From Pseudomonadota bacterium (GTDB taxonomy: Bacteria > Desulfobacterota > Desulfobulbia > Desulfobulbales > Desulfocapsaceae), in the NCBI GenBank assembly GCA_023412495.1, contig JAEYNP010000014.1, positions 62,001-126,000 of the forward strand: 64,000 bases of DNA, written 5' to 3'. Of this stretch, positions 17,629 to 27,826 are shown piece after piece; position 1 is the first letter of the stretch; the number at the start of each line of letters is the position of its first letter. Made by a program: the position numbers and the translations under genes. The notes below the pieces were generated by a model that had not been told where the DNA came from, did no database searches, and saw nothing but the letters and a program-made list of their open reading frames with translations.

Positions 17629-18543
17629 ATGGACAAAAGCAGTAAAATCAACGAGAACAGATGGTTGAAACTGACCATCGTCGCCGACCCCGTGCTCGTC
17701 GAGTCCGTCGGCGACTTTCTGGTCGGAGTCATCGACGCGGGCGTCGAAACCGGTGCTCCGGACGAACCCGGTTACGGCATTGTGACCGGCTACGTGCAAA
17801 AGGTCAATCCGACGGAGGAGGAGATCGGCAGGGTCGTTGCTCAAGTCGGTGCGCACCTTGGCGAACTGGCCAAAATTTTTGCGGCGTCCCAGCCGGAGTT
17901 CACCTGGACGCTTATCGGCGAGGAAGACTGGGGGACCAGCTGGAAGATCCATTTCAAGCCCTTTGCCATCGTCCCCGGCTTGTTCATCGCCCCGACTTGG
18001 GAGGAGTACCGGCCGGCGGCCGGCGAGTCGGTCATCGTCATGGATCCCGGCATGGCCTTCGGCACCGGGCACCATGCCACCACCTGCCTTTCCCTGCAAT
18101 TCCTTCAGCGGTCGCTGGCCGGCAGAAAGGGGCTGCGGGTGCTCGACGTCGGCACCGGCACGGGGATCCTCGGCATGGCCGCCGTCCTGTTCGGGGCGGA
18201 GATGGTTCTGGGGCTGGACAACGATCCGGATGCTGTCGCGGCCGCGAGCGAAAATGTGCGGCGAAACGGGCTTGCGGACCGGATGGAGGTGAGCCTGGCG
18301 CCGCTGTCTTCGGTGGCCGAGCCATATGATATCGTGGTAGCCAACATCGTCCATGACGTCCTGATCGTCATGGCGGAGGATCTGACCCGGTTGACCGCGG
18401 CGGGGGGCAGACTGGTCCTCTCCGGGATCCTCGCGGGCGACCAGGTGGAGAGTATCGTGAGGGTTTTCAGTAGCCGGGACTTCGTGTTGGTCGAGCGGAC
18501 AGCTCGGAAGGAATGGGCTGCTTTGATGTTTGGCAAGAGGTGA
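17629..18543 (+). CDS. prmA: Ribosomal protein L11 methyltransferase PrmA
   Basis: A 304-aa SAM-dependent methyltransferase that trimethylates ribosomal protein L11. The N-terminal substrate-recognition domain (residues 1-110) is followed by WEEYRP, DPGMAFGTGHHATT and the SAM-binding loop VLDVGTGTGILGMAAVLFGA. The expected NPPY-type motif is replaced by VVANIVHDVL, as in other PrmA. The ATG at 17629 has AGGAA upstream; an earlier in-frame ATG at 17572 adds 19 basic residues and is rejected. It starts the cluster of translation-related genes with rsmE and mnmH. Confidence 0.92.
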   Translation: MDKSSKINENRWLKLTIVADPVLVESVGDFLVGVIDAGVETGAPDEPGYGIVTGYVQKVNPTEEEIGRVVAQVGAHLGELAKIFAASQPEFTWTLIGEEDWGTSWKIHFKPFAIVPGLFIAPTWEEYRPAAGESVIVMDPGMAFGTGHHATTCLSLQFLQRSLAGRKGLRVLDVGTGTGILGMAAVLFGAEMVLGLDNDPDAVAAASENVRRNGLADRMEVSLAPLSSVAEPYDIVVANIVHDVLIVMAEDLTRLTAAGGRLVLSGILAGDQVESIVRVFSSRDFVLVERTARKEWAALMFGKR

Positions 18544-18566
18544 GGCGTCGGGCGCTTGAATGGGAA

Positions 18567-18612
18567 GGACTGAGGACTGAAAAAAATCTCACTCAGTCCC
18601 TGTCCTCAGTCC
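18567..18612. repeat. Heptad repeat tract at the prmA/PilZ gene boundary
   Basis: Two direct GGACTGA units (18567-18580) face reversed copies (TCAGTCC at 18593-18599 and 18606-18612) across an A7 run, forming a hairpin between convergent genes. The stop codon of the PilZ gene lies inside the last unit. Same family as the tracts at 8401, 27791 and 45186. Confidence 0.6.
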
Positions 18613-18977
18613 TGGGTTTGTACCGGACCAAGAGGGTGAAGCTGATAATCCGTATCGAAAATGACGGCGATGCCGTCCGTTTCCTGGCGGATAACGATGC
18701 CGGTCGCCTTCACCCATATGTTTTGGCTGGTGAGCTGCCGCATGCTCTCCACCGAAAGGATGAATTTCAGCTTTTCCAGATCCTCCACGGACAGGTAAAA
18801 TTCGATCCCGACTTTTGCCGCCATGGGGAAAGGATGAGAGGTTTTCAGAAAGGCGCCGCCCGCGCTGATATTGGCGGCCACCGTTTCCACCACCGGTGCC
18901 TCACTGGTATGGCGGGAGGTTACTCTGGCCTGGAGGTTGAGAGTGAATCTTTCCTGTTGTCTTTTTTCCTGGGACAT
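18606..18977 (-). CDS. PilZ domain protein (c-di-GMP receptor candidate)
   Basis: A 123-aa single PilZ domain. The RxxxR-type motif (RQQERF, near residues 6-11) and the (D/N)xSxxG motif (NISAGGAFL, near 36-44) are both present, so cyclic di-GMP binding is expected. The downstream effector is unknown. It is alone on the minus strand, convergent with prmA and divergent from rsmE. The last codons and the stop are built from the heptad repeat tract, so its C-terminus (VQTQD) may be repeat-derived. Confidence 0.82.
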   Translation of the reverse strand: MSQEKRQQERFTLNLQARVTSRHTSEAPVVETVAANISAGGAFLKTSHPFPMAAKVGIEFYLSVEDLEKLKFILSVESMRQLTSQNIWVKATGIVIRQETDGIAVIFDTDYQLHPLGPVQTQD

Positions 18978-19118
18978 GTCTTCGGCAATGGTTGCTAGGA
19001 TATATGATCTACTTTCTTTCTACTTACGGAAAATCTGGAACGATGTCAAATTGAAAAAATGCCGTTGCTGATTCCGCAGAACCGACAAAACTGGAAATAA
19101 CTGGAGTAAAAACACTGG

Positions 19119-19859
19119 ATGCGAAGATTTTATTTCGATCCCGATGCCCGGCAGGGGGATGAGGTGCTGCTCTCCGAGGAGGAGTCCCGTCATCTCGTCA
19201 AGGTCCTGCGGCTGACCACAGGAGAGAGCGTCGAACTGCTCGACGGGCTGGGGACGGTTTACCGGGCCGTGATCGCGGGCACAGGGCGGCGGGTGGCCCT
19301 GCACCTGGAGGGGGTTGCTGCCACCGCCCCGGAGCGGGAGAAGACCCTCTGGATCGGTCAGGGAATCCTCAAGGGCGACAAAATGGACACCGTGATGCAG
19401 AAATGCACGGAGCTGGGCGTCACCCGGTTTTCCCCTTTCCACAGTTCACGGTGCCAGGGCAGGCTCGATCCCGCGCTGGGCAGGAAGAAGCAGCAGAGGT
19501 GGCAGCGGATCGGCCTTGAGGCCTGCAAGCAGTGCCTGCGACTCCGCCTGCCGCATGTGGACGGGCCGGTGCAGTACGGTGAGTTGTTGCAGGGCGAGTC
19601 ACTGTTGGGCGAGGGCATGCTTCGCCTCATGTTCTGGGAGGAGGAAAAAGAGCTGCATCTTCAAGATCTGCCGGAAGTCGCCGAGGCCGGGTCGGTCATA
19701 CTCCTTCTCGGCCCCGAAGGGGGCTTCACCGGGCAGGAGGTCGAGGAGGCCCGGCGCGCAGGCTTTCGGACCGTGAGCCTCGGCGAGAGGATTCTCCGGG
19801 CCGAGACCGCGACGCTTGCAGCAGTAACCGTCGTCCAGTTCCTTGCCGGCAATCTGTGA
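19119..19859 (+). CDS. rsmE: 16S rRNA m3U1498 methyltransferase RsmE
   Basis: A 246-aa SPOUT-class methyltransferase that N3-methylates U1498 of 16S rRNA. It begins MRRFYFDPDARQGDEVLLSE with EESRHLVKVLRL. The SAM-binding knot is LLLGPEGGFTGQEVEEA followed by VSLGERILRAETA, both family signatures. The length is typical. The ribosome-binding site before ATG 19119 is weak. Its stop overlaps the region of the mnmH start, suggesting an operon. Confidence 0.95.
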   Translation: MRRFYFDPDARQGDEVLLSEEESRHLVKVLRLTTGESVELLDGLGTVYRAVIAGTGRRVALHLEGVAATAPEREKTLWIGQGILKGDKMDTVMQKCTELGVTRFSPFHSSRCQGRLDPALGRKKQQRWQRIGLEACKQCLRLRLPHVDGPVQYGELLQGESLLGEGMLRLMFWEEEKELHLQDLPEVAEAGSVILLLGPEGGFTGQEVEEARRAGFRTVSLGERILRAETATLAAVTVVQFLAGNL

Positions 19860-19870
19860 GGGAACCGTTC

Positions 19871-20914
19871 ATGACGCAAGATCTCTCCTTCTCGGTCGTC
19901 CTGAAAAAAGCCGATAAAATAATCTCCTTTGAAGAGGCCCTGGCGGCCGGCCATCAGCTCATTGATGTCCGCTCGGCGGCGGAATTCGCCGAAGGCTCGC
20001 TGCCCGGCGCCGTCAACATCCCCCTGTTCGACGAAGACGAACGGAGTGTGATCGGCACCATCTACAGGCACGGCGGCCACGCTCGGGCTGTCGACCAAGG
20101 CTTCGCCTACGCCGAGGGCAAGCTCGCCGGATTGCTCGCGGCCTTCGCCCCTTACCAGGGCAGGACGATTGCGATCTGCTGCGCCCGAGGAGGGATGCGC
20201 TCGCTGTCGGTAGTCAATCTCCTGGCCCGGGTGGGTTACACCGCCTGCCAGCTCGCGGGCGGCTATCAGCAGTACCGCCGCGAGGTCCTCGCCCGCCTGT
20301 CCGACTTTCAGCCGCGCCTGATCGTCATCCACGGTCTCACCGGGACGGGCAAGACCAGGCTCCTTAAGCGGCTCAGCCCGGCCATCGACCTGGAGGGCCT
20401 GGCCCGGCACCGCAGCTCCCTGTTCGGGGCCCTCGACCGGCAGCCGAGCAACCAGCGGGACTTCGAGAGCGGTCTGGCGCAGCTCATCCCGACCCTGGGC
20501 GCCGAACCCTATTTCATCGAAGGGGAGAGCCGCAAGATCGGCCGGGTTTTCATCCCAAAACCCCTGGCCATGGCCATGAAGAGGGCGGTGATGGTGAGAA
20601 TCCATTGCAGCCTTCAGACCAGGATCGACCGGATCCTCGAGGATTATCCCGTACCGGATGAGAAGACCCTTGGTGCGATCGAAAAGATCCTGAGATCCCT
20701 GAAACAAAAGATGGGGGCGGCCCGGGTCGAGGAAATGTGCCGGTTGCTGCAAAACGGCCAACTGTCCGAACTGGTCCGTATCCTCCTGCTCGACTACTAC
20801 GACAAGCGCTACGGCAAAAGCATGCAGGATTACACGTATGCCCTCGATCTCTCCGCCGAAGACCTGGACGAGGCGGCCGCGGTGCTCACCGAGTTCCGGC
20901 GCTCGCTGGGGTGA
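19871..20914 (+). CDS. mnmH: tRNA 2-selenouridine synthase MnmH
   Basis: A 347-aa enzyme that replaces sulfur by selenium in the wobble 2-thiouridine of tRNAs, using selenophosphate. The N-terminal rhodanese domain has the essential cysteine at C104 (CARGGMRS), and the P-loop GLTGTGKT is at about 155-162. Its presence implies that selenophosphate synthase (SelD) is encoded elsewhere and that the cell uses selenium. The ATG at 19871 with GAGGG upstream is preferred; a GTG at 19856 that overlaps the rsmE stop is possible. Confidence 0.93.
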   Translation: MTQDLSFSVVLKKADKIISFEEALAAGHQLIDVRSAAEFAEGSLPGAVNIPLFDEDERSVIGTIYRHGGHARAVDQGFAYAEGKLAGLLAAFAPYQGRTIAICCARGGMRSLSVVNLLARVGYTACQLAGGYQQYRREVLARLSDFQPRLIVIHGLTGTGKTRLLKRLSPAIDLEGLARHRSSLFGALDRQPSNQRDFESGLAQLIPTLGAEPYFIEGESRKIGRVFIPKPLAMAMKRAVMVRIHCSLQTRIDRILEDYPVPDEKTLGAIEKILRSLKQKMGAARVEEMCRLLQNGQLSELVRILLLDYYDKRYGKSMQDYTYALDLSAEDLDEAAAVLTEFRRSLG

Positions 20915-20940
20915 AGTCAGCTATTGGAAAAGATTGATCT

Positions 20941-21459
20941 GTGGATGAAGGAGCATCCACCGGCAAAGGGATGCGCAATGTGGAATCCCTGCGCTCCATC
21001 GGTCTTAATCTCGAAGGCGAGACCCGGGTTTTCTATCCCGACTTCGTGTTGTGGATCATCGATGACAAGCACAAAAAGACCACCCTGGCGCTCTTTGACC
21101 CAAAAGGGCAGACCGGCATCATCAAGGAGGATGATCTTGGCCTGAAAGGGCCGGATGGCATGAACGACAAGGTCCGAGTGGCAACAAGTGGTCAACTGGC
21201 CGAGCTGGCCCGAGAGATGAGCAAGCGAACCGGCCTGGCCTGGAAGGTACACTCATTTATCCTTTTGCGCGATAAATCCCCCCTTGGCCATTTTAAGGGG
21301 GCTGCTCCCAACGACCGGGATATGGAGCTTGCCGAGGCGATGATTCAGAAAGGAGTGTTGCGCCTGGACTGGCACGAGAAGAACGAACAAGGCCAGACTT
21401 CTGCGCGGCTAAGGGATGGCAGCAGTTATTTCTGCCGGATATTTGAAAAGTGTTGGTAG
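20941..21459 (+). pseudogene. Relic of a large PD-(D/E)XK nuclease/helicase protein (C-terminal part)
   Basis: A 172-codon open frame resembling the end of large restriction/helicase proteins: FYPDFVLWIIDDKHKKTTLALFDPKG fits the PD-(D/E)XK nuclease core (PD, then DPK). The upstream portion is missing. The start region shows a protein-like segment in another frame (EKIDLWMKEHPPAKG, from about 20924), suggesting a frameshift in a decayed gene. No promoter or ribosome-binding site is convincing. It sits between the prmA-mnmH block and the end of the Bat operon, a likely scar of a lost defence or mobile locus. Confidence 0.5.
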
Positions 21460-21582
21460 CGTGCCTCGTTATGTTGGGAGCCGGGCTGAGATTATCGACG
21501 GCGGCTTTCAGCGTCTTTCATCATTGCCCAAAAAGAAGCGTTCTTCGACCAATCGCTTCGGCTGCCTTCCCCATGAGTCACC

Positions 21583-22347
21583 TCAAAGAACTACATGTGC
21601 GATCGTCTTCCTGGCCAGCCAGCCCTTGCGCCCGGTCTCGTCGGTGACATGGACAAACTCGCCGTGCTCCCTGTCCGGATAAACCAGCCGGCCTTCCTGG
21701 ACTGCGCCCACGGAGGCCGCCGAGGCGAAGGGTGAGATAAGCAGACGCCCGTCGGGAGCGACCACCACAGCGGGATTGAAATGGCGGTGGCGGACAAGCG
21801 TTCCGACAGAGCCGAGGATGAGCAGGAACAAACAAAGCGCCGCGACCGGTCCGCTGATCCTGCCGGAAAAGCGGACCCTCAGCGCGGCCAGCCGGAAGAG
21901 GGTGAAGAGGACCAGGCCCAGCAGAACGAGCAGAGCCCACTGGTCGGGATTGAGGAGCCGGAAAAACTTATCGTTGAGGCTCGATTCCCCTGCGAAAAGT
22001 CCGTTTTCCTTCCTTACCAGCTCGAGGTTGCCGGCGATATCGGCGTCGCCGGGGGCCAGGCGCAGGGCCCGTTCGTAGTTGAGCACCGCCATGCCGATCT
22101 TGCCGGCCCGGGCATAGCTGTTGGCCAGATTGTAGAGCACCGGGGCCGACCATCCCGCCTGGTCGAGCAACTCTGCGTAGCTGGCGATCGCCTCCTCATA
22201 GCTGCCGCGGCTGTAGTCCTCGTTGCCCTGCAGGAAGAGCTGGTCGGCGCCTTCCCTCGCGGCGGCTGCGGCCGGCAACCAAAGAATCGCAAAAAGGAAA
22301 CAGAGACAGGCGAGGAGCATTTGGCGGCGAGTCAGCTGAAATATCAT
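21583..22347 (-). CDS. batE: BatE: TPR and SH3-like protein of the Bat operon
   Basis: A 254-aa exported protein: a signal or anchor segment (about 8-30), tetratricopeptide repeats (GNEDYSRGSYEEAIASYAELLD, LYNLANSYARAGKIGMAVLNYERAL), two transmembrane helices (about 135-155 and 165-185) and a C-terminal bacterial SH3-like region (GRLLISPFASAASVGAVQEGR..GWLARKTIAHV). BatE is the last member of Bacteroides-type aerotolerance operons. It overlaps batD by ATGA (22344-22347), so translation is coupled. Confidence 0.82.
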   Translation of the reverse strand: MIFQLTRRQMLLACLCFLFAILWLPAAAAAREGADQLFLQGNEDYSRGSYEEAIASYAELLDQAGWSAPVLYNLANSYARAGKIGMAVLNYERALRLAPGDADIAGNLELVRKENGLFAGESSLNDKFFRLLNPDQWALLVLLGLVLFTLFRLAALRVRFSGRISGPVAALCLFLLILGSVGTLVRHRHFNPAVVVAPDGRLLISPFASAASVGAVQEGRLVYPDREHGEFVHVTDETGRKGWLARKTIAHVVL

Positions 22348-24233
22348 GCCGGTTCCTCCATCGCCATGCGCAGTCTATCCAGATACTCCTGCATCTTGGC
22401 CGGCGTTGGCGTCGCCCCTCCATAGGCCGCTGCATCCGCCGCGGCAAAGACATCGATGAGCGGCGAACCCGGGTCAAGGCGGCCTTTCAGGTCGGCCAGG
22501 CTGATGGCGGAAGGAACCATGTTCCAGCGAGAACCGAGGTGGTGCTGGATTGCGGTCCGACACTGGGCGAGAAAGGCGAGGCCGTCGCCGGCCTTTGCCT
22601 CCTCGAGGTGCTGCAGGGCGTGGCTTAGTTCGGCTCTTCTCTGCCGTCCCCGTTCCTTCTCGGGATTCTTTTCCCGGCTATGCCGCCGGACCCCCTCTAT
22701 CAGCAGGGCAAGAAGGATGAGGAGGCAGAGACCGCATACCGCCAGGAACCATCCCCTTTGCCAGAGCGGCTCGAGGCGGTTTACGAAGTCCCCCGTCTGC
22801 AGATGGATGGGCGCCAGACCGGCGAGGCCCGGGGCCGGCTGGGGGATGGCCCTCGACTGTGGGGAGTTGATTTTTGCCGCAGGGCTCGGCGCTGCCGGGG
22901 CCTGCACCGGACCCGTCGCGGGGGCGGCCGCGGCGGCAGAGGCCGCATCGTGTGTCTGGGCGGCACCCCCCTTGACCTTCACCTTGATCGGGCTGCTGGT
23001 CCTCGTGATATATAATTTGCGGTCGGGATCGAAGTAGTTGAAGGAGAGGGCGGGTATTTCCGCCACGGCCTGATTCCTGGCCACGACCGCCTGCTCGAAA
23101 CGCTTGATGCCGCTCGTCCCGTGGCCGTCACCGTCATCGGCAAAGGTGGAGGTTGGGCTGTAGGTCTTCCAGTCGTTGTCATCCGGAAAGCCCGGTGCCT
23201 CAACCCGATCGAAATTGCCTGTGCCCGAGATCGCCATGGAGAGCGTCAGCGGTTCCCCGACTTCCACCTCCTGCCCGTCTGCGGAGACGGTGAGTTCGAA
23301 GTCGCCGATGGCTCCGGAAAAATCTTCCGGCTTGCCTTCGGCGGGAAGGGGCACGACATTGAAGACAACCGACGGACTGGTCACGGTGATCGGCCTGCGC
23401 TGGTAGCCGCCGAAGAAGCTGTCGAAAAAAGGATCGTTGAACCTGGGGTCGTCGAACAGGCTGCCGCCGCCGAACAGCGACCGGGATCTCTTCTGGGGTA
23501 CGAGCAGCGAGGCTTCCAGAGAAAAGGTGAGTGTATGCCGCCCCTCCTTGATGCCCGACAGGGTTGTCTCCCAGGTGAGGACATGGTAGGTCTCACCCCG
23601 TACAACCTCCCGGCTCTGAATCGGCTTTTCCCGCAGCGGGGGCATGACCACCCCGTCCCCGGTCATGTTCACCAGCGAACTGATGTCGATCCGATACTTT
23701 TCCTTGAAATAGGCCTTGATGGTGATGGGGACGATTTCCCCGGGATAGTGGTCGCCGGTCGCCGAGACCCGGATAAAACCTGCCTCTTCCTCGCGCTGCG
23801 GCCGGCCGGGGGAAACGGCGGTGCCCGACCCTCCCTTGCCCGTCGCGGTGACCTCGAAGCTCATCGGCTTGGTGGTGGCGGTGTCGCTCCCCACCTTCAC
23901 CTCGATCGGTGGAATGGTGTAGACGCCGGGTTTCTCCGCCTGGACGAAATAGGTGCTGGTCGAGGTGGAGGAAATGGTGCCGTTGATCACGCTCATCTGG
24001 CTGGACTGGCCACGGCCGGTGAAGGTGATCCCCTCGATCTCCGGCAGTTCGATGGCTGCATGCCTCGCCGTGCCGCCCACGGTGATGCTGAGCAGTGCGC
24101 CCTGGTCGATTGGAAAGGCGAGGTGGCTGAGGGAGGCTTCCACCGACAGGTCGGCGGCGGCCTCTTCTCCGCTCCCGGCGATCAGCGCCAGGCCCACCAA
24201 AAATTGTATGAGAATAACCAGAAGTCGCATCAC
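22344..24233 (-). CDS. batD: BatD protein (oxygen-tolerance operon)
   Basis: A 629-aa BatD-family protein with a signal peptide (to about residue 27), long beta-rich immunoglobulin-like extracytoplasmic domains (ADLSVEASLSHLAFPIDQGALLSITV; the PFFDSFFGG region near 270), a Pro/Ala-rich linker (about 430-465), one transmembrane helix near 495-515 and a cytoplasmic tail. The role in Bat complexes is unclear; family members are linked to oxidative stress and envelope integrity. It overlaps batBC by ATGA (24230-24233) and batE at the other end. Confidence 0.85.
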   Translation of the reverse strand: MMRLLVILIQFLVGLALIAGSGEEAAADLSVEASLSHLAFPIDQGALLSITVGGTARHAAIELPEIEGITFTGRGQSSQMSVINGTISSTSTSTYFVQAEKPGVYTIPPIEVKVGSDTATTKPMSFEVTATGKGGSGTAVSPGRPQREEEAGFIRVSATGDHYPGEIVPITIKAYFKEKYRIDISSLVNMTGDGVVMPPLREKPIQSREVVRGETYHVLTWETTLSGIKEGRHTLTFSLEASLLVPQKRSRSLFGGGSLFDDPRFNDPFFDSFFGGYQRRPITVTSPSVVFNVVPLPAEGKPEDFSGAIGDFELTVSADGQEVEVGEPLTLSMAISGTGNFDRVEAPGFPDDNDWKTYSPTSTFADDGDGHGTSGIKRFEQAVVARNQAVAEIPALSFNYFDPDRKLYITRTSSPIKVKVKGGAAQTHDAASAAAAAPATGPVQAPAAPSPAAKINSPQSRAIPQPAPGLAGLAPIHLQTGDFVNRLEPLWQRGWFLAVCGLCLLILLALLIEGVRRHSREKNPEKERGRQRRAELSHALQHLEEAKAGDGLAFLAQCRTAIQHHLGSRWNMVPSAISLADLKGRLDPGSPLIDVFAAADAAAYGGATPTPAKMQEYLDRLRMAMEEPA

Positions 24234-26197
24234 CAGTCCTTATCCGCTTTGTCTTTCATGGTACGACTGGAAGGTACGAAATTCAATTCGCCTTCTTCCT
24301 GTTTCAGGGAATTCAGTAGCCGCTCCGCCTCCTCCCTGGTCATCATTCCCTGCTGCCGGCGCTCGGCATCCCTGACCGACTGCTCCGCAGGCGTCGGTTC
24401 TTCCTTCCGTTCGGTCCGGCCTGCATCCGGGCCAGCCTCTTCCTGCTGTCCGGCGCCTTCTGTTTCCTCGTCCTTTTCTTCACCTTCAGCTCTTGAGGTA
24501 TCCTGCGGTCTGTCTTGCTTCCCCGACTGTTCCTCTGCCTTGCCGGCCGCCTTCTCCTCGGGTTGCTCCTCTTGCGCCGAATCTTCCTGGGCCTGGCCGG
24601 GATCGGGCTGCTGTTTGTCCCCCTGATCCTGCTCTTCGCTGCCTTCTTCCGATTTTTCGCCCTGTTGCTGGCTTTCCCTCTCCGCCTGCTGTTTCTGCTC
24701 TTGCAGCTCGTTTTCCAGCTGGGCGAGCTGTTTCTCGACAATCTCCTTGTTGTGCCTGGCATCCTGGTCGTCGGGGTTCAGCTCCAGCACCGACTTCAGG
24801 GAGGCAAGCGCCTGCCGCCACTGCTCGGCCGCAGCCTTGGGATCGGCCTGGCGCATTTCCTCGCCCTTTCGGTACTGGCTGTTGCCGCGGTTGAAATAGG
24901 CCTTCTTCTGCAGCTCGATATCCTCGCTCTGCAGCGCTTCGGTGAAGGCCTCGATGGCGTCGTCGTACAGATGGTTTTTATAGGCGGCCGTGCCGTAATT
25001 GTACTGGAGCCGGGTATCGTTCGGCGACTTCTCCAAGAGCTTCGCGTAGTACTCCGAGGCCGCCAGAAAATCGCCCCGCCCGTAGGCATCCTCGCCTGCC
25101 GATCCGTAGCTTCTCTCGGCCGCCGGCAGGAGCAGGAGGAGCAGGACGAGAACCCGGCCTCTTCGCGACAGGCGGCAGAAGAGCTCGTTGAACGAGAGAG
25201 ACCGGGTGATTTTGCGTTCGCCGACCAGCAGTTCCGCGACCAGCAGGATAGCCGCAAGGGCCAGCGGCCATTCGAAGCGCTCGATGGGGACCTTATGCCG
25301 CCGTTCGGCCAGCTCCTCCTTGGGGATGAGGGCGAGTTTCTGCCGGTAAATGGCCTCGAGACCCTCGCCGGCCCCCAGGGGGGCATAGAGGCCTTGGGTC
25401 TTCTCGGCAATGGCGGTGAGCGTTGCTTCGTCAAGCCTGGAGGTAACGAAATTACCCTCTTCGTCCTTGACGAAGCCCTTGGCGCCGCCGGCAAGGGGAA
25501 TGAGCTCCCCCTGGGCGGTGCCGACGCCGACCGCATGGATGGTGAATCCATTCGCCGCCGCCTTGGCCGCCGCCTCGAGCGCGTCGCCTTCCAGGTTTTC
25601 GCCGTCGGTGACGATAATGAGGATCTTGTGATTCGCCGCATTGTCCAGGACTTCCATGGCCTTGGCAATGACCCCGGCGATATTGGTGCCGCCCTGGGGA
25701 ATGAGATCGGTGGTCACCGCCGCCAGCGACTGCTCGAAGGCGTCGTAATCAAGGGTCAGCGGGCACATGAGATAGGCGGTGCCGGCAAAGGGCAGAAGCC
25801 CGACCCGGTCACCGTCGAGCTGGCGGACGAAATCGAGGATGGCGAGGTGCGCCCGCTTCAGGCGGTTGGGTTTCACGTCCTCGGCCAGCATGGACTTCGA
25901 GGTGTCCAGGGCAAAGAGCAGGTCGATCCCCTTGCGCTTCACATCCACCCACTGTTCGCCGTACTGCGGCCGGGCCAGGGCCGCGAAGGCGAGGAAAACG
26001 GCGAAAATGACCAGCAGGTTCTTTATCCGTCGTCTGGCGGGCGAGATATTGCCGGTCAGCCTGCCGATGAGCTGGTGGGCGGCGAAACGCTCCAGGGCTG
26101 CCAGCCGCTGCCCATTGAGAAAGCGGAAGAAGAGGGCCAGGCCGATGCCGGCGGCGAGTCCCGCGAGTAACCAGAGCGGTTGGGCGAAAGAAATCAT
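24230..26197 (-). CDS. batB: BatB-BatC fusion: von Willebrand A domain plus TPR and acidic tail
   Basis: A 655-aa protein combining two usually separate Bat proteins. Residues 1-340 are BatB: membrane helices at about 7-27 and 58-76, a VWA domain with MIDAS D98-S100-S102 (ALDTSKSM), and another helix near 305-320. A further hydrophobic stretch (VLVLLLLLLP) leads into BatC-like TPRs (AYGRGDFLAASEYYAKLLE; YFNRGNSQYRKGEE), then about 130 residues rich in Gln, Glu and Lys, and a short conserved end (EEAERLLNSLKQEE). The ATG at 26197 has GGAGG upstream. It lies 13 nt from the batA stop. Confidence 0.87.
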   Translation of the reverse strand: MISFAQPLWLLAGLAAGIGLALFFRFLNGQRLAALERFAAHQLIGRLTGNISPARRRIKNLLVIFAVFLAFAALARPQYGEQWVDVKRKGIDLLFALDTSKSMLAEDVKPNRLKRAHLAILDFVRQLDGDRVGLLPFAGTAYLMCPLTLDYDAFEQSLAAVTTDLIPQGGTNIAGVIAKAMEVLDNAANHKILIIVTDGENLEGDALEAAAKAAANGFTIHAVGVGTAQGELIPLAGGAKGFVKDEEGNFVTSRLDEATLTAIAEKTQGLYAPLGAGEGLEAIYRQKLALIPKEELAERRHKVPIERFEWPLALAAILLVAELLVGERKITRSLSFNELFCRLSRRGRVLVLLLLLLPAAERSYGSAGEDAYGRGDFLAASEYYAKLLEKSPNDTRLQYNYGTAAYKNHLYDDAIEAFTEALQSEDIELQKKAYFNRGNSQYRKGEEMRQADPKAAAEQWRQALASLKSVLELNPDDQDARHNKEIVEKQLAQLENELQEQKQQAERESQQQGEKSEEGSEEQDQGDKQQPDPGQAQEDSAQEEQPEEKAAGKAEEQSGKQDRPQDTSRAEGEEKDEETEGAGQQEEAGPDAGRTERKEEPTPAEQSVRDAERRQQGMMTREEAERLLNSLKQEEGELNFVPSSRTMKDKADKDW

Positions 26198-26210
26198 GCT
26201 CCCTCCATCG

Positions 26211-27193
<983 letters not shown>

Positions 27194-27197
<4 letters not shown>

Positions 27198-27826
27198 GGC
27201 CGGCCTTTCCTCGAGCCAGGCGGCGGTCCCGGTGACGGCTCGGTCTTTTTGACGAACTCGGCTGCCGCCCGCTCCATCTCCGCCATATGGTCGGGACCGG
27301 GAACGAGGCGGGCGAATTTGGCCAGATCCGCCTGTTCGAGCCAGATTTGGAGTTCCTGCCGGAAGGGAGCAAGAGGGCTGTGCCCCCCGGACTGGCCGAG
27401 TTCGGCGAGAAACTCCCTGGTAGTCTGGCGGGTCGAGCGGATGGCGAAGCGCGATTCGATGTAGCGGCGCAGGATCTCGCTCACCCGCTCCACATAAAGC
27501 AGGGCCTGGTGCTGCAGCTCCCTGGCCGCGGCCAGCTCGGCCAGGGCCGTCTCCCAGGGCGCGGGGAGCGGTGCCGATGTCTTTTGTCTCCTTTTCAGGA
27601 AGAGGACAACCAAGGCGAAGAGGACCAGCACGATGGCAATGATGCCGCCGATCACCCACCAGGGCGGCTGCCCGGCCAGGGGGACCGGGCCGTGGATATC
27701 GCGCAGACCGATGTCGGAAACCAGAAGCCACAAGCCAGAGTGTCCAGGCGCTTCGCGCTCCGACAGACCGGGCGCAAAGCGCCATAATGGTCTGTCTTCT
27801 GTCCTCTGTCCTCTGACTTCCGTCAT
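27194..27826 (-). CDS. DUF4381 domain protein with repeat-derived N-terminus
   Basis: A 210-aa protein of the Bat/MoxR context. Family features begin at GLRDIHGPVPLAGQPPWW, then one transmembrane helix (about 55-75) and a cytoplasmic helical domain (ETALAELAAARELQHQALLYVERVSEILRRYIE). The first 35 or so residues (MTEVRGQRTEDRPLWRFAPG and on) are unlike the family and are encoded by a heptad repeat tract and its hairpin. The ATG overlaps the preceding DUF58 stop (ATGA), so this start is probably used. Confidence 0.8.
27723..27825. repeat. Heptad repeat element inside the 5' end of the DUF4381 gene
   Basis: Five 7-bp units in register (27791-27825, consensus TCTGTCC) end exactly at the DUF4381 start codon. 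On the other side are units of the form AGAAGCC (27723-27736), and between them an inverted repeat GGCGCTT/AAGCGCC (27747-27753 with 27777-27783). The arrangement of heptads, hairpin and heptads suggests one inserted element. Confidence 0.6.

Noticed and set aside
27198..27785. Upstream extension of batA
   Set aside because: It lies entirely over the DUF4381 gene in another frame and is Pro/Arg-rich; the ATGA start at 27197 is far better.
27791..27825. CRISPR-like repeat array
   Set aside because: The units are 7 bp, contiguous and without spacers or cas genes; they are tandem heptads.
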